In this document: one piece after another, positions 27,879 to 39,483 of the stretch
How positions within the stretch are numbered: the stretch's first letter is position 1
Layout of the letters: each line of letters opens with the position of its first letter
Assembly (NCBI RefSeq): GCF_009026825.1
Contig: NZ_CP045032.1
Span: 1,984,001-2,048,000, forward strand
Direction of reading: 5' to 3'
Source: Corynebacterium urogenitale
GTDB taxonomy: Bacteria > Actinomycetota > Actinomycetes > Mycobacteriales > Mycobacteriaceae
Length of the DNA stretch: 64,000 nucleotides
Translations under genes and position numbers: made by a program
The notes under the pieces: model-generated
What the model saw: the letters and a program-made list of their open reading frames with translations, nothing else
Database searches by the model: none
What the model was told of the DNA's origin: nothing

Positions 27879-28666
27879 GAACGCACCATCCGGTCCAAAA
27901 ACTCCGGTAGTTTTCCACGGGAGCTCAGACGTTCCTGCGGCAACTGCTGCCTCCAATTCACCGCGATCGTGTGGAACCCGCGGTAGAACCTACGACATAC
28001 CTGGCGGAAGCCCTGCAGAGCTCGCGGGTCCATTGGCAGGACGAGGTCCTTCTGCAGCCATACTGTTTCATCGGGGCGAACCGCAAAAGATAGATGCATG
28101 TCCTCATGCACAACCGTGTCAGAAAAGTCCACGGTGTCCGCGATGGATTCCCACCACGTGCGGCGAATGCTGTAATTCGTGCCGAAAAACGGCTGATGCC
28201 CGAGAGCCCAGCTCGAAGTCAAGCGGTAAGCACCGAGATACAAGGCGGTCATGGCGCGACCATAAAGACCGGGAAGCTCAAAAGCCCCGCCACCGGACAC
28301 ACCCACAACACGGCGTCCAGCCTGCTGCTCCGCTAGATCCCACGCGTGGTGCAACTGTTCGATGAACTGCTCGGGCGCGATCACATCGGCGTCGGTCCGC
28401 AACATAATGTCCCCGCTCGCGTTCGCAAAGCCGGTCTGTGTGGCCCAGGTGATTCCGCGGCGTTCCTCACGCACAACCTTCGCACCAAAAGCCGTGGCAA
28501 CGAGGGCAGAATCATCGGTAGAACCGTTATCCACAACGAGAATCTCGTCTGGTTTCACTGTTTGCTGGTTCAGGGAGTCAAGGCACCGAGCGAGCAAAGG
28601 TGCGTCGTTAAGGCAGGGGATGATGACGCTCACCGTGCGCTGTCGGCGAGACTCTTTCGCGCTCAT
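27875..28666 (-). CDS. Family 2 glycosyltransferase, first gene of the carotenoid operon
   Basis: A 263-residue GT-A enzyme with VSVIIPCLNDAPLLARCLDSL, VVDNGSTDDS and the TDADV (DxD) motif near residue 93, and HEDMHLSF as the likely catalytic Asp/Glu region. There is no transmembrane helix, so it is cytosolic or peripheral. Position at the head of the crt operon with a 4-nt overlap to crtE suggests glycosylation of the C50 carotenoid (a CrtX-like role), but a lipid substrate is also possible. In other C50 clusters this position is usually occupied by crtE alone or by a transporter. Confidence 0.82.
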   Translation of the reverse strand: MSAKESRRQRTVSVIIPCLNDAPLLARCLDSLNQQTVKPDEILVVDNGSTDDSALVATAFGAKVVREERRGITWATQTGFANASGDIMLRTDADVIAPEQFIEQLHHAWDLAEQQAGRRVVGVSGGGAFELPGLYGRAMTALYLGAYRLTSSWALGHQPFFGTNYSIRRTWWESIADTVDFSDTVVHEDMHLSFAVRPDETVWLQKDLVLPMDPRALQGFRQVCRRFYRGFHTIAVNWRQQLPQERLSSRGKLPEFLDRMVRS

Positions 28667-28703
28667 ACCAACACCAGCAGCGCTTGAGCGCGAGCGTCCA
28701 CGC

Positions 28704-28883
28704 TCACCACTGCTTCCGGTGAGACAGACCTGGAACGCCCGTGGATGTCGTCGTTGTGATCTTGCCCCGTGCGGTACGCGTGACGCGGACAGGGCCCATC
28801 TTCATGGACACGCTGATCCCCGAACGCGAGGAATTGATGCGAAATGGGCCAATCTTCTTCGATCGACGGTAGCTAAAAGACAT
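28704..28883 (-). CDS. DUF4236 mini-protein
   Basis: A 59-residue protein with the hallmark start MSFSYRRSKKIGPFRINSSR followed by SGISVSMKMGPVRVT and a C-terminal GVPGLSHRKQW. This pattern (basic beta-rich repeat, GPFRIN, SGIS, GVPG) matches the DUF4236 family, which also occurs as an N-terminal domain of larger proteins. Function is unknown. It is the nearest gene upstream of the glycosyltransferase (37 nt), so it may be the first gene of the carotenoid transcript. The Shine-Dalgarno is weak. Confidence 0.72.
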   Translation of the reverse strand: MSFSYRRSKKIGPFRINSSRSGISVSMKMGPVRVTRTARGKITTTTSTGVPGLSHRKQW

Positions 28884-28934
28884 GTGTTCAATCTACCCGA
28901 CGTCACTGGTGATGTTCAGCACCCGCTGCGCCAT

Positions 28935-29002
28935 GAAAAACTAAAACCCCGGTTCCCTCCCCTTTCCCTCTCAGTGTGAGAAGGCGGGGAGCGAACCGGG
29001 GC
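28935..29002 (-). terminator. Terminator of rpoC
   Basis: A long imperfect stem, CCCCGGTTCCCTCCCC against GGGGAGCGAACCGGGG, is followed on the minus strand by TTTTAGTTTTT. It lies just past the rpoC stop at 29068. Confidence 0.85.
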
Positions 29003-29067
29003 TTCCAGTGGCCTCGCAGGCACGCTACGTCCGGCTAGTACGCCGGGCGCGTGATGGTGACTCCGAC

Positions 29068-32000
29068 TTAGAGGTCCATGTCATCCAGTGGGACAGCAGC
29101 GCCGGTGAACTCACCGTAGCCATCGTCGCCGTAGAAGCCATCACCGTAGGTGGATGGGATAGAGTAGGCCGCAGCGCGTGCCTCCTCCGTTGGCTCCACC
29201 GTGATGTTGCGGTAGCGGGCGATACCGGTACCAGCTGGGATGAGCTTACCGATGATCACGTTCTCCTTCAGGCCGATGAGCTTGTCGGAGCGCTTGTTGA
29301 TCGCAGCATCCGTGAGAACACGAGTGGTCTCCTGGAAGGAGGCCGCGGACAGCCAGGACTCGGTGGCCAGGGAGGCCTTGGTAATACCCATGATCTCCGC
29401 ACGGACCTCGACAGGGCGTCCACCGGACTTGACGGCTTCCTTGGAAGCAGCCACAGCGTCGGCGTGCTCCACCAGGGAACCCGGCAGGAACTCGGTGGAA
29501 CCGGAGTCGATGACCGTCACGCGGCGCAGCATCTGGCGCACGATGATCTCGATGTGCTTGTCGTGGATCGCCACGCCCTGGTCGCGGTAGACCTTCTGCA
29601 CTTCGTTGATCAGGTGCTGCTGCACACCACGGCGGCCGAGGACGCGAAGCACCTCGTGTGGGTCAGCGGAGCCCTTGAGCAGCTGCTGGCCCATCTTCAC
29701 GTGGTCACCATCGCGGATCGGACGCTCAGCGCCGCCGGTGTTCAGCGTTGCCAGACCCTGACGCTTGGAGAGCTTCTCGTACACCACATCATCGGAGCCA
29801 TCATCAGGAACGATGGTGAGGGTGTAGAAAGTCTCGTCGTCCTCGATCTTGACGGTGCCGTCGACGGAAGCGATTGGGGACTTCGCCTTCGGCACGCGAG
29901 CCTCGAAGAGCTCCTGGACACGAGGCAGACCACCGGTGATGTCGCCACCCACGCCACCGAGGTGGAAGGTACGCATTGTCAGCTGGGTACCAGGCTCACC
30001 AATGGACTGTGCAGCGACGATGCCCACTGCCTCACCGATTTCAACCTTCTTGCCCGTAGCCATGGACTTGCCGTAGCAGGTGGAGCACAGGCCGGTTGCG
30101 GTAGCACAGGTCAGAACGGATCGGACCTTAACCTCTTCGACGCCAGCGGCCACGAGGATATCGAGGTCCTGCTCGCCGATGACTTCGCCCTTGGAGAGGA
30201 TGACCTCACCATTGGCGCCGGTGGCGTCGGAAGCGAGGTAACGGCCGACGACGGAGGTCTCGACGAAGTCCGCGCGCACGAAGGTATCGGTCTTGTTGCC
30301 CTCGGCATCGAGGACAGCCTCTGCCACTGGCAGGACGATGCCCTGAGAGGTGCCACAGTCGTCCTCGCGGACGATGACATCCTGTGCCACGTCGACGAGA
30401 CGACGGGTCAGGTAACCGGAGTCCGCGGTACGCAGTGCCGTATCGGCCAGGCCCTTACGGGAACCGTGGGAGTTGTTGAAGTACTCGAGCACGGACAGGC
30501 CCTCGCGGAAGGAGGTCTTCACCGGACGGGTGATGTACTCACCGCGGGAGTTGGTCACCATGCCCTTCATGCCGGCCAGGGTCCAAATCTGACGCATGTT
30601 ACCGGCAGCACCGGACTTCACGATCATCGGAATTGGGTTGTCGTCTGGGTACAGAGCCTCGACGGACTCACCCACGAAGTCGGTCGCTTCCTTCCACAGG
30701 TCAACGAGGGACTGGTAGCGCTCGGTCTCGTTGATCTTGCCGCGGGCCAGCTTCTTCTCGATGACATGAGCCTTGGCCTCGTAAGAGTCCAGGACTTCCT
30801 GCTTGTTCGGAAGCACCAGCACGTCGTGCATGGTGATGGTCACACCGGAACGGGTTGCCCAGTAGAAACCGGCATCCTTGAGCTTGTCCACGGTCTGCGC
30901 GACGGTGATCATCGGGTACTTCGCCGCGAGGTCGTTAATGACAACAGCCTGTGGCTTCTTCGCCATGACACCCTCGACGTATGGGTAGTTCCACGGCAGC
31001 AGCTCGTTGAACAGCACGCGACCCAGGGTGGTCTCCGCCAGCCAGGTCTGGCCACGCTGCCAGCCATCCGGGAAGAGCTCAGCCTCAATCTCAGCGCTTG
31101 GACGCAGGTGGTTGATGCGCACCTTAATTGGAGCCTGCAGGCCCAGCGTGCCACGGTCGTAGGCCATGATGGCCTCAGCAAGGGAGCTGTACACGCCCTT
31201 CTCTGGACCCTCTTCGGTAGCTGGCTCGTAGGCACCCTGGCCACCGAACTCGTCCTTGCCCTTCTGCAGGGTCAGGTAGTACAGGCCGGTCACCATGTCC
31301 AGACGTGGCATAGCCAGTGGCTTACCGGACGCTGGGGAGAGGATGTTGTTGGAAGCCAGCATCAGGATGCGAGCCTCGGCCTGCGCCTCGGAGGACAGCG
31401 GCAGGTGCACTGCCATCTGGTCACCGTCGAAGTCAGCGTTGAACGCCTCACAGGCCAGTGGGTGCAGCTGGATCGCCTTACCCTCGACCAGGATTGGCTC
31501 GAAAGCCTGGATACCCAGGCGGTGCAGGGTTGGTGCACGGTTGAGCATCACTGGGTGCTCAGCAATGGCCTCTTCCAGAACGTCCCACACCTCAGCGCGC
31601 TGGCGCTCCACCATGCGCTTAGCGGACTTGATGTTCTGCGCGTAGCTCTTCTCTACCAGACGCTTCATCACGAATGGCTTGAACAGCTCCAGAGCCATCA
31701 GCTTTGGCAGACCACACTGGTGCAGCTTCAGCTGCGGACCAACGATAATCACGGAACGACCAGAGTAGTCCACGCGCTTACCAAGCAGGTTCTGACGGAA
31801 ACGGCCCTGCTTGCCCTTGAGCAGATCGGACAGGGACTTAAGCGGACGGTTGCCTGGACCGGTGACCGGGCGGCCACGGCGACCATTGTCGAAGAGTGCA
31901 TCCACAGACTCCTGCAGCATGCGCTTCTCGTTATTCACGATGATCTCCGGCGCACCGAGGTCAAGCATGCGCTTGAGGCGGTTGTTGCGGTTGATCACAC

Positions 32001-33036
32001 GACGGTAGAGGTCATTGAGGTCGGAGGTCGCAAAGCGGCCGCCGTCCAGCTGAACCATTGGACGCAGCTCAGGTGGGATCACTGGGATGCAGTCCAAGAT
32101 CATCGCCGCAGGATCGTTGCCGGAGCGTAGGAAGGCAGCAACGACCTTCAGACGCTTGAGGGCACGCAGCTTCTTCTGGCCCTTGCCGTCGCGAATGACC
32201 TCACGCAGAGCCTCGGCCTCAGCCTCGAGGTCGTAGTTGCGGATGAGAGTCTGGATCGCCTCGGCGCCCATGCCGCCGGTGAAGTAGTCCTCGTAGCGGT
32301 CGACGAGCTCGTTGTAGATGTTCTCGTCGACAATCATCTGCTTCGGGGCCAGCTTGACGAAGGTGTTCCAGATTTCGTCGAGGCGGTCGATCTCGCGCTC
32401 GGAGCGCTCGCGAATGTGGCGCATCTCGCGCTCAGCGGCGGTCTGCACCTTCTTCTTAGCGTCGTTCTTAGCGCCGGCGGCCTCGAGCTCGGCGAGGTCC
32501 TCTTCCAGCTTCTGGGCACGCTCGGCCAGCTCAGCGTCGCGGTCGGCCTCGACTTCCTTCTTCTCCAGCATCATCTCGGCCTCGAGGGTGGACTGGTCGT
32601 TGTGACGACCCTCCTCGTCCACGGAGGTGATGATGTTCGCCGCGAAGTAGATGATCTTCTCGAGATCCTTCGGAGCCAGGTCCAGCAGGTAACCCAGGCG
32701 GGATGGAACGCCCTTGAAGTACCAGATGTGGGTGACAGGGGCAGCGAGCTCGATGTGGCCCATGCGCTCACGGCGCACCTTGGACTTGGTCACCTCGACG
32801 CCACAGCGCTCACAGATGATGCCCTTGTACCGGACACGCTTGTACTTGCCACACTGGCACTCCCAGTCGCGGGTTGGACCGAAAATGCGCTCGCAGAATA
32901 GACCGTCCTTCTCAGGCTTGAGGGTACGGTAGTTGATCGTTTCGGGCTTCTTTACCTCGCCACGGGACCAACGACGGATGTCGTCAGCGGTGGCCAGGCC
33001 AATGCGAAGCTCGTCGAAGAAGTTGACGTCCAGCAC
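29068..33036 (-). CDS. rpoC: RNA polymerase beta' subunit
   Basis: 1322 residues. The N-terminal zinc finger (CQCGKYKRV...ICERCGVE), the catalytic [15 protein letters not shown] and the C-terminal zinc site ([13 protein letters not shown]) are intact. The GTG start follows GAGGGG. It is 77 nt downstream of rpoB. Highly biased codon use produces long open frames on the opposite strand that are not genes. Confidence 0.98.
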   Translation of the reverse strand: MLDVNFFDELRIGLATADDIRRWSRGEVKKPETINYRTLKPEKDGLFCERIFGPTRDWECQCGKYKRVRYKGIICERCGVEVTKSKVRRERMGHIELAAPVTHIWYFKGVPSRLGYLLDLAPKDLEKIIYFAANIITSVDEEGRHNDQSTLEAEMMLEKKEVEADRDAELAERAQKLEEDLAELEAAGAKNDAKKKVQTAAEREMRHIRERSEREIDRLDEIWNTFVKLAPKQMIVDENIYNELVDRYEDYFTGGMGAEAIQTLIRNYDLEAEAEALREVIRDGKGQKKLRALKRLKVVAAFLRSGNDPAAMILDCIPVIPPELRPMVQLDGGRFATSDLNDLYRRVINRNNRLKRMLDLGAPEIIVNNEKRMLQESVDALFDNGRRGRPVTGPGNRPLKSLSDLLKGKQGRFRQNLLGKRVDYSGRSVIIVGPQLKLHQCGLPKLMALELFKPFVMKRLVEKSYAQNIKSAKRMVERQRAEVWDVLEEAIAEHPVMLNRAPTLHRLGIQAFEPILVEGKAIQLHPLACEAFNADFDGDQMAVHLPLSSEAQAEARILMLASNNILSPASGKPLAMPRLDMVTGLYYLTLQKGKDEFGGQGAYEPATEEGPEKGVYSSLAEAIMAYDRGTLGLQAPIKVRINHLRPSAEIEAELFPDGWQRGQTWLAETTLGRVLFNELLPWNYPYVEGVMAKKPQAVVINDLAAKYPMITVAQTVDKLKDAGFYWATRSGVTITMHDVLVLPNKQEVLDSYEAKAHVIEKKLARGKINETERYQSLVDLWKEATDFVGESVEALYPDDNPIPMIVKSGAAGNMRQIWTLAGMKGMVTNSRGEYITRPVKTSFREGLSVLEYFNNSHGSRKGLADTALRTADSGYLTRRLVDVAQDVIVREDDCGTSQGIVLPVAEAVLDAEGNKTDTFVRADFVETSVVGRYLASDATGANGEVILSKGEVIGEQDLDILVAAGVEEVKVRSVLTCATATGLCSTCYGKSMATGKKVEIGEAVGIVAAQSIGEPGTQLTMRTFHLGGVGGDITGGLPRVQELFEARVPKAKSPIASVDGTVKIEDDETFYTLTIVPDDGSDDVVYEKLSKRQGLATLNTGGAERPIRDGDHVKMGQQLLKGSADPHEVLRVLGRRGVQQHLINEVQKVYRDQGVAIHDKHIEIIVRQMLRRVTVIDSGSTEFLPGSLVEHADAVAASKEAVKSGGRPVEVRAEIMGITKASLATESWLSAASFQETTRVLTDAAINKRSDKLIGLKENVIIGKLIPAGTGIARYRNITVEPTEEARAAAYSIPSTYGDGFYGDDGYGEFTGAAVPLDDMDL

Positions 33037-33113
33037 GTGAACTTCCTTTCCCCTCCTTCAGCGGAGGGCCTTGGTGGTGAACGAAGGTCAGTTAGTTGAG
33101 TTCAGGGAGCGCG

Positions 33114-36100
33114 TTAGCTGACATCCACGTCAGCGTCAGGGCGCTCGTCACGCGACAGGTTGATGCCGAGGGCTGCGTTAGCATTTTCCAGCTCGTCATC
33201 GTCGTCGGAAGACAACTCCATCGGGGTGCCGTCTGCAGCCAGCACTTCCACATTCAGGCAGAGGGACTGCAGCTCCTTGAGAAGCACCTTGAAGGACTCT
33301 GGAATACCCGGATCAGGGATATTCTCACCCTTCACGATCGCCTCATAGACCTTCACACGGCCCACAACGTCATCGGACTTGATGGTTAGCAGCTCCTGCA
33401 GGGTGTAGGCAGCGCCGTATGCCTGCATTGCCCACACCTCCATCTCACCGAAGCGCTGGCCACCGAACTGTGCCTTACCACCCAGAGGCTGCTGGGTAAT
33501 CATGGAGTAAGGGCCGGTGGAACGGGCGTGGATCTTCTCGTCGACCAGGTGGTGAAGCTTCAGCATGTACATGTAGCCCACAGAAACTGGGTATGGGAAA
33601 GGCTCGCCGGAGCGGCCATCCATGAGCTGGGCCTTACCAAAGTCGTCGACGAGGCGAATGCCATCGCGGTTCGGGTTCGAGGAGCGCAGCAGACCGGACA
33701 GTTCGGCGTTGGACGCACCGTCGAACACTGGGGTGGCGGTCAGGGAGTCCGCTGGAACCTCGTAGAGGTCCTCAGGCAGGGTCTCCAGCATCGCCTTGAT
33801 CTTTGGATCATCGGAGTTGGTGTCCACTGTCCAGCCGGCCTTCGCCAGCCAGCCGAGGTGAACTTCGAGCACCTGGCCGATGTTCATACGGCGTGGCACG
33901 CCGTGGGTGTTCAGGATGATGTCCACTGGGGTGCCGTCTGGCAGGAATGGCATGTCCTCCTGTGGCAGGATCTTGCCCACAACGCCCTTGTTACCGTGGC
34001 GGCCAGCGAGCTTATCGCCGTCCTGGATCTTGCGCTTCTGCGCAACGTAGACGCGAACCATCTCGTTGACACCTGGAGCCAGGTCATCGTCGTCTTCGCG
34101 GGAGAAGACACGCACACCGATGACCTTGCCGGTCTCACCGTGCGGAACCTTCATGGAGGTATCGCGAACCTCGCGAGCCTTCTCACCGAAGATGGCGCGG
34201 AGCAGGCGCTCCTCAGGGGTCAGCTCGGTCTCACCCTTCGGGGTGACCTTACCGACGAGGATATCGCCATCGCGCACGTCAGCGCCGATGCGCACGATGC
34301 CGCGCTCGTCGAGGTCGGCCAGAACATCCTCGCCAACGTTAGGAATATCGCGAGTGATCTCCTCCGGGCCGAGCTTGGTATCGCGAGCGTCGATCTCGTG
34401 CTCTTCGATGTGGATGGAGGTCAGAACATCCTCCTCAACCATGCGCTGGTTCAGGATGATTGCGTCCTCGTAGTTGTGACCTTCCCATGGCATGAAGGCG
34501 ACGAGCAGGTTCTTACCCAGCGCCATTTCACCTTCGGCGGTACCCGGACCATCAGCGATGACCTGGCCGGCCTCAACGCGCTCGCCTTCGTCCACCAGTG
34601 GCTTCTGGTTGTAGCAGGTGCCCTGGTTGGTGCGCTCGAACTTGCGCAGCATGAAGGTATCCCGCACACCGTCATCATCCATGATGGTGATGTAGTCGGC
34701 GGAGACGTACTCCACCACGCCCGCCTTCGGTGCGATGATCATGTCGCCCGCATCGTAGGCGGCGCGCAGCTCCATACCGGTGCCCACGTACGGAGCCTCG
34801 GAACGCAGAAGCGGCACGGCCTGGCGCTGCATGTTGGCACCCATCAGTGCACGGTTAGCGTCATCGTGCTCAAGGAACGGAATCATAGCGGTTGCCACGG
34901 AAACCATCTGTCGTGGCGACACGTCCATGTAGTCCACCTCGTTCGCAGGGACGACCTCCACGTCGCCACCGCGCAGACGCACCTCGATGCGGTCTTCGGT
35001 GAAACGGTTATTCTCGTCAAACGGGGTGTTCGCCTGAGCAATAACGTGGCGATCTTCCTCGTCCGCGGTGAAGTAAGCCACCTCGTCGGTGATCTGGCCA
35101 TCGACGACGCGACGGTATGGCGTCTCAATGAAGCCGAATGGGTTCACACGTGCGAAGGAAGACAGGGAACCAATCAGACCAATGTTCGGACCCTCAGGAG
35201 TCTCAATTGGGCACATACGGCCGTAGTGAGATGGGTGAACGTCGCGAACTTCCAGACCAGCGCGGTCACGGGTCAGACCACCTGGGCCCAGTGCGGACAG
35301 ACGACGCTTGTGCGTCAGGCCGGACAGGGAGTTGTTCTGGTCGAGGAACTGGGACAGCTGGGAGGTACCGAAGAACTCACGGATGGCAGCGGACACTGGG
35401 CGCACGTTGATCAGGGAGGTCGGAGTGATGGACTCCGCATCCTGGGTGGTCATGCGCTCGCGCACCACGCGCTCCATGCGGGAAAGACCCACACGCACCT
35501 GGTTCTGGATCAGCTCGCCGACGGTGCGCAGGCGACGGGTGCCGAAGTGGTCGATATCGTCGGTACCGATTGGCACCTCAACGCCCTCTGGGGAAGTCAT
35601 GGACTTCTCGCCAGCGTGCAAGCGCACGAGGTACTCGATGGCGGTCAGGATGTCCTCTTCGGTGAGGGTCATCGTTCCGTCGTTATCGCCGCCGAGGCCC
35701 AGCTTGCGGTTGACCTTGTAACGGCCGACCTTCGCCAGGTCGTAACGCTTCGCCTTGAAGAAGGAGTTCTCCAGCAAAGCCTGAGCGGAATCGCGCGTCG
35801 GGGACTCGCCTGGACGCTGCTTGCGGTAGATCTCCAGCAGCGCCTCGTCAGTGTTAGCGACACCATCCTTTTCCAGGGTGGACATCATGATTTCGGAGAA
35901 GCCGAAGCGGTCGGTGATCTCCTGGGTAGACAGGCCGAGCGCCTTGAGCAGCACGGTCACTGGCTGACGGCGCTTGCGGTCAATGCGGACACCCACGGTG
36001 TCACGCTTGTCGACATCGAACTCCAGCCACGCACCGCGGGAAGGGATGACCTTCACGGAGTGCAGGGTGCGCTCGGTGGAGCTATCGATGGAGGCATCGA

Positions 36101-36626
36101 AGTACACACCTGGGGAGCGAACCAGCTGGGAGACAACGACACGCTCGGTGCCGTTGATAATGAAGGTGCCCTTGTCCGTCATCATCGGGAAATCGCCGAT
36201 GAAGACGGTCTGGGACTTGATTTCACCGGACATAGAGTTGGTGAATTCCGCGGTCACATACAGTGGCGCGGCGTAGTTAATATCCTTGTCCTTGGCCTCG
36301 TCGATCGTGGACTTCACGTCGTCGAAGCGAGGCTCGGAGAGCGTCAGGGACATGTTCTCCGAGTAGTCCTCGATCGGGGAAAGCTCCTCGAGGATGTCCT
36401 CGAGTCCGCTGGTAATGCGGACGCCCTCCCCAGCCTCAGCCTGGGCACGTGCACGCCACTCAGGCGTGCCGATGAGCCAAGCGAAGGACTCTCGTTGGAG
36501 GTCAAGAAGGCCTGGAACCTCAATCGGAGCGTCAATCTTTGCGAAAGAGTATCGCTGAGAAGCTCCGGGGATTCCGGCCACTGAACTTGTCTGGCGGGAG
36601 ACTGCCAAGATGGGTCCTTCCAGCAC
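33114..36626 (-). CDS. rpoB: RNA polymerase beta subunit
   Basis: 1170 residues beginning [11 protein letters not shown] after a GTG, as in other corynebacteria. The rifampicin region ([30 protein letters not shown]; given here only by its key Gln, Asp, His and Ser residues) is wild type, so no common rifampicin-resistance substitution is present. Confidence 0.98.
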   Translation of the reverse strand: MLEGPILAVSRQTSSVAGIPGASQRYSFAKIDAPIEVPGLLDLQRESFAWLIGTPEWRARAQAEAGEGVRITSGLEDILEELSPIEDYSENMSLTLSEPRFDDVKSTIDEAKDKDINYAAPLYVTAEFTNSMSGEIKSQTVFIGDFPMMTDKGTFIINGTERVVVSQLVRSPGVYFDASIDSSTERTLHSVKVIPSRGAWLEFDVDKRDTVGVRIDRKRRQPVTVLLKALGLSTQEITDRFGFSEIMMSTLEKDGVANTDEALLEIYRKQRPGESPTRDSAQALLENSFFKAKRYDLAKVGRYKVNRKLGLGGDNDGTMTLTEEDILTAIEYLVRLHAGEKSMTSPEGVEVPIGTDDIDHFGTRRLRTVGELIQNQVRVGLSRMERVVRERMTTQDAESITPTSLINVRPVSAAIREFFGTSQLSQFLDQNNSLSGLTHKRRLSALGPGGLTRDRAGLEVRDVHPSHYGRMCPIETPEGPNIGLIGSLSSFARVNPFGFIETPYRRVVDGQITDEVAYFTADEEDRHVIAQANTPFDENNRFTEDRIEVRLRGGDVEVVPANEVDYMDVSPRQMVSVATAMIPFLEHDDANRALMGANMQRQAVPLLRSEAPYVGTGMELRAAYDAGDMIIAPKAGVVEYVSADYITIMDDDGVRDTFMLRKFERTNQGTCYNQKPLVDEGERVEAGQVIADGPGTAEGEMALGKNLLVAFMPWEGHNYEDAIILNQRMVEEDVLTSIHIEEHEIDARDTKLGPEEITRDIPNVGEDVLADLDERGIVRIGADVRDGDILVGKVTPKGETELTPEERLLRAIFGEKAREVRDTSMKVPHGETGKVIGVRVFSREDDDDLAPGVNEMVRVYVAQKRKIQDGDKLAGRHGNKGVVGKILPQEDMPFLPDGTPVDIILNTHGVPRRMNIGQVLEVHLGWLAKAGWTVDTNSDDPKIKAMLETLPEDLYEVPADSLTATPVFDGASNAELSGLLRSSNPNRDGIRLVDDFGKAQLMDGRSGEPFPYPVSVGYMYMLKLHHLVDEKIHARSTGPYSMITQQPLGGKAQFGGQRFGEMEVWAMQAYGAAYTLQELLTIKSDDVVGRVKVYEAIVKGENIPDPGIPESFKVLLKELQSLCLNVEVLAADGTPMELSSDDDDELENANAALGINLSRDERPDADVDVS

Positions 36627-36942
36627 CTCATGCGTGTCGCGCTACGTGGTGGAGTTGTAGCGTGGCGCGCAGTAATTTGAGCGTACGGTCTTGTGATGGT
36701 CGTTAATGTGGATCAATCACTACGCACACTGCTTTAAGAAACAGCTAAGGGACCTTGTCAAATCACGAATTTCTGGCGGTTTCCCACACTTCGTGCTTTG
36801 CCAAAGCCTCTCGGTTGATGAGCTTGCTCACCGTTCTGCCTGTTCACAGCAGCGCGCGAAGACATTAATCCAGCGCAACGAACTATCCTATAGCACCCAT
36901 ACCCGCTTGTCTACCCCGATTTGACAGGCAGGGGGTGTACCA
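36627..36942. other. rpoB promoter region, no gene recognised
   Basis: A 316-bp gap. On the minus strand a perfect -35 hexamer TTGACA lies at 36761-36756, with a poor -10 candidate (CTTAAA-like) 17-19 nt on. It could drive rpoBC independently of rplJL. No coding frame is convincing. Confidence 0.4.
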
Positions 36943-37977
36943 TCATTCCCCTTCGTCGTACCGACGCCGCTGCGGGCGGACAACGAAGAACAGTGAAACT
37001 GCAGACACCATAACACCCGCAGCGATTAATGCAAGACTCCACATGGTGGTGTTGGGCGATTCTGCAGCCTTAGCAGCTTGAGTCAACAGCTGGGCTTCTG
37101 CCTCCAGGGCTGTTTTACCCTCGAAATCCAACAACGTTTGCACTGGCCGGAGTTGCCCATCGGCACCGCGAACCTTGTACTCATCCGTCGTATGTTCCGT
37201 CACTCCGACAATCAGACCGCTGGCCGGCTCCACCGCGAGCTCGCGTGTGGCACTGTGATACAGCTGAGCCACACGAGGCTGCCTCTCCGCCACATCTACG
37301 TCCGCGCCTTCTGGCAGCGCAATCTCATTGCGAATGCCCTGATAGGAATCCGCAACATTTGTTGAATCGATGCGCTGCTCGTAGATATGCACCGTGACAT
37401 CCCGGCCAGCGGAATCTTTCCTCACTTCCTCCCGGCTGAACTCCGCCGGGAAAGAAGCGCGCAGGGTGTAATCGAAGTAGTCATACGCCTCCTGCTGAGC
37501 ATTTTGCGGGAACTTGGCCCATGCCCCCTGCATGGGCACTTCTACCGATGGCGTAGCTGGAGTATCCGCCACCTGTCCAGTCCCTCCCACAACCTCACCG
37601 CTAAAGCGATCGGCGCGGAAAGTGTACACCTGCGCCTCCAGCAGGGCATCCAAGTCATCATCAACGTCTTCACGACGAGTCGTCACGCCTACACGGCCAC
37701 TGACCTCAGTTTCGTCCGCCGGCGCCCCTTGCGTGAGGTGGAACTGGCGAACAACAGGTGCCTCTCTCTCCTGCGGCTCCCTCTCCCCCGGCTGGTAACC
37801 TTCACCCACCGTCGCTGCGGGATCCTCGAGGCTGATGGTTGTTGCTCCGAGGTCTAGTGGCGTCGGCTCATCGACGGGGAGAAAACGCGGCAGGATCGCT
37901 CCGGTGGCGAGCAGAAGGACGCCACCCAGCAGCGCGAAAAGAGCGAGGATTCGCTGGCGTGAAAGCATGAGCACCAT
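36943..37977 (-). CDS. DUF3068 envelope protein (porin PorA-family fold)
   Basis: A 344-residue protein with an N-terminal transmembrane helix (RILALFALLGGVLLLATGAIL), an external region of about 280 residues and a C-terminal transmembrane helix (LALIAAGVMVSAVSLFFV) with a short basic tail. The VRKDSAGRDVTVHIYEQRIDS and AELAVEPASGLIVGVTEH-type blocks match DUF3068, an actinobacterial membrane family of unknown function. The ATG at 37977 is used (37968 also possible); no good Shine-Dalgarno is seen. It separates rplJL from rpoBC. Confidence 0.82.
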   Translation of the reverse strand: MVLMLSRQRILALFALLGGVLLLATGAILPRFLPVDEPTPLDLGATTISLEDPAATVGEGYQPGEREPQEREAPVVRQFHLTQGAPADETEVSGRVGVTTRREDVDDDLDALLEAQVYTFRADRFSGEVVGGTGQVADTPATPSVEVPMQGAWAKFPQNAQQEAYDYFDYTLRASFPAEFSREEVRKDSAGRDVTVHIYEQRIDSTNVADSYQGIRNEIALPEGADVDVAERQPRVAQLYHSATRELAVEPASGLIVGVTEHTTDEYKVRGADGQLRPVQTLLDFEGKTALEAEAQLLTQAAKAAESPNTTMWSLALIAAGVMVSAVSLFFVVRPQRRRYDEGE

Positions 37978-38007
37978 GATACGAGCGCAATCCGCCGCCC
38001 GAAAGTA

Positions 38008-38050
38008 CAAAACACCCGCCCCACCTGCGCGCAGCAGGTGAAGCGGGTGT
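38008..38050 (-). terminator. Terminator of rplJL
   Basis: CACCCGC-ccc-ACCTG and CAGGT-gaa-GCGGGTG form a two-part stem followed on the minus strand by GTTTTGTACTTTC. It lies 22 nt beyond the rplL stop and would reduce read-through into the DUF3068 gene. Confidence 0.8.
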
Positions 38051-38071
38051 GAAGCGTGAAGGGGATTCCTC

Positions 38072-38458
38072 TTACTTGAGGGAAACCTTTGCGCCTGCCT
38101 CTTCCAGCTTGGTCTTTGCAGCCTCAGCGTCGTCCTTGGACACGCCCTCGAGCAGAGCCTTAGGAGCAGCCTCAACGAGCTCCTTAGCTTCCTTCAGGCC
38201 CAGGCCGGAAACGATCTCGCGGACAACCTTGATCACGCCGATCTTCTTAGCGCCAGCGTCCTCGAGAACGACGTCGAACTCGTCCTTCTCCTCAGCAGCA
38301 GCCTCGCCGCCGGCAGCGCCTGCAGCAGCAACAGCAGCAACTGGAGCAGCAGCGGTCACGTCGAAGGTGTCCTCGAAGAGCTTCACGAACTCAGAGAGCT
38401 CGATCAGGGTCATCTCCTTGAAAGCCTCGATCAGTTCGTCGTTGGTGAACTTAGCCAT
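38072..38458 (-). CDS. rplL: 50S ribosomal protein L7/L12
   Basis: A 128-residue stalk protein. The N-terminal dimerisation domain ([19 protein letters not shown]), an Ala/Gly-rich hinge (about 35-55) and the factor-binding C-terminal domain ([22 protein letters not shown]) are all present. It lies 126 nt after rplJ. Confidence 0.97.
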   Translation of the reverse strand: MAKFTNDELIEAFKEMTLIELSEFVKLFEDTFDVTAAAPVAAVAAAGAAGGEAAAEEKDEFDVVLEDAGAKKIGVIKVVREIVSGLGLKEAKELVEAAPKALLEGVSKDDAEAAKTKLEEAGAKVSLK

Positions 38459-38584
38459 GATGGCATCCTTTCGTTCATTATTTGCCCACCTTGTGCAGCG
38501 CGCGCACGTCCTATGCGGTGGGCGAAAGAGTGTGAAGTATTAAAGAGTGTTCGCTGGGCTCGTCGTCGGCCCAGCAGGCGGGAA

Positions 38585-39097
38585 CTAGTCCTTCTTCTCC
38601 TGCAGAGCAGCAGCCAGGCGTGCAACCTGGGAAGCTGGTGCGTTGAAGAGTCCAGCAGCCTTTGCCAAGGAACCCTGCATGGCACCGGCCAGCTTGGCCA
38701 GCGTGGTCTCGCGGTTGTCCATCTCAGCCAGGGCATCGACCTGCTCAGCAGACAGCGCGTTACCGTCCATGTAGCCACCCTTGATCACGAAGTTCTTGTG
38801 ATCCTTGCTGAAGTCCTTCATGGCCTTCGCAGCATCAACAGCCTCGCCGTTGATGAAAGCGATAGCGGTAGGACCAGTCAGCAGGGACTCGTCGAACTCG
38901 ATGCCGGCTTCCTTAGCAGCCAGCTTGATCATGGTGTTCTTGGCGACGGAGTAGGTGACATCCGCACCGAGTGCGCGGCGCAGCACGGTCGTTTCAGCAA
39001 CGGTCAGACCACGGTACTCGGTCAGCACGGTGGAATCTGCCTGCTCAAAACGTGCCTTGAGCTCAGCCAGAGAAGCGGTGTTCTTCGGATTTGCCAT
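38585..39097 (-). CDS. rplJ: 50S ribosomal protein L10
   Basis: A 170-residue stalk base starting [14 protein letters not shown]; the ATG at 39097 follows GGAGGCGAG, so the longer open frame to 39148 is not used. The C-terminal helix that carries L7/L12 dimers (ALQEKKD end) is present. Confidence 0.96.
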   Translation of the reverse strand: MANPKNTASLAELKARFEQADSTVLTEYRGLTVAETTVLRRALGADVTYSVAKNTMIKLAAKEAGIEFDESLLTGPTAIAFINGEAVDAAKAMKDFSKDHKNFVIKGGYMDGNALSAEQVDALAEMDNRETTLAKLAGAMQGSLAKAAGLFNAPASQVARLAAALQEKKD

Positions 39098-39483
39098 ATA
39101 CTCTCGCCTCCTTCCAAATGTCTTGCGGTGTACAAGTTGTACGTGCACCGGCAGTCATGTCTTAATCGACGTGAAGGGCAACACTGTCCACAACGACAAG
39201 CGCCCCGTACCCGCAGGGGCACAGGGCGCTAGAAACTCAATAAACAGCCCGACATGAGCCGGGTGTGAGTTTTCGTAGTACGTCTCGTGTGTTACCTGCG
39301 TGGGCTGTCATCATGAATGATGAACCTTCAACCTCGACCTTCGCGCGGAGCGAGGGCCAAGATAACCGACGGTCTTCGGTGAAACTTTGAACGTATTCAA
39401 ACTTCCTCCGAGCACTCTACACACTTCCAGCCTATTTCCAAAATCCTCCCTGCTCCACCCACCCTTCGCTACGCTGTGGTGCT
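39098..39483. other. rplJ leader and divergent lipase promoter region
   Basis: A 386-bp divergent gap. The rplJ side contains a compact hairpin at 39199-39230 consistent with an L10 leader. No coding frame with family signal is seen. Confidence 0.5.
39199..39230 (-). promoter_or_regulatory. Candidate L10 (rplJL) leader hairpin
   Basis: On the minus strand AGCGCC...GGCGCT encloses a second helix (GTGCCC/GGGTAC), about 100 nt before the rplJ ATG and without a T-tract. This is where bacterial L10 leaders place their L10-L12 binding stem, so autoregulation is plausible but not shown. Confidence 0.45.

Noticed and set aside
29008..32130. Open frame of about 1040 codons on the plus strand opposite rpoC
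   Set aside because: It mirrors rpoC codon bias, has no family signal or ribosome-binding site and lies wholly over a certain gene.
35250..35420. Possible rifampicin-resistance change in rpoB
   Set aside because: The key Gln, Asp, His and Ser residues of the resistance region are all wild type.
33528..36584. Open frame of about 1018 codons on the plus strand opposite rpoB
   Set aside because: Antisense shadow of a strongly codon-biased gene, as for rpoC; no independent evidence.
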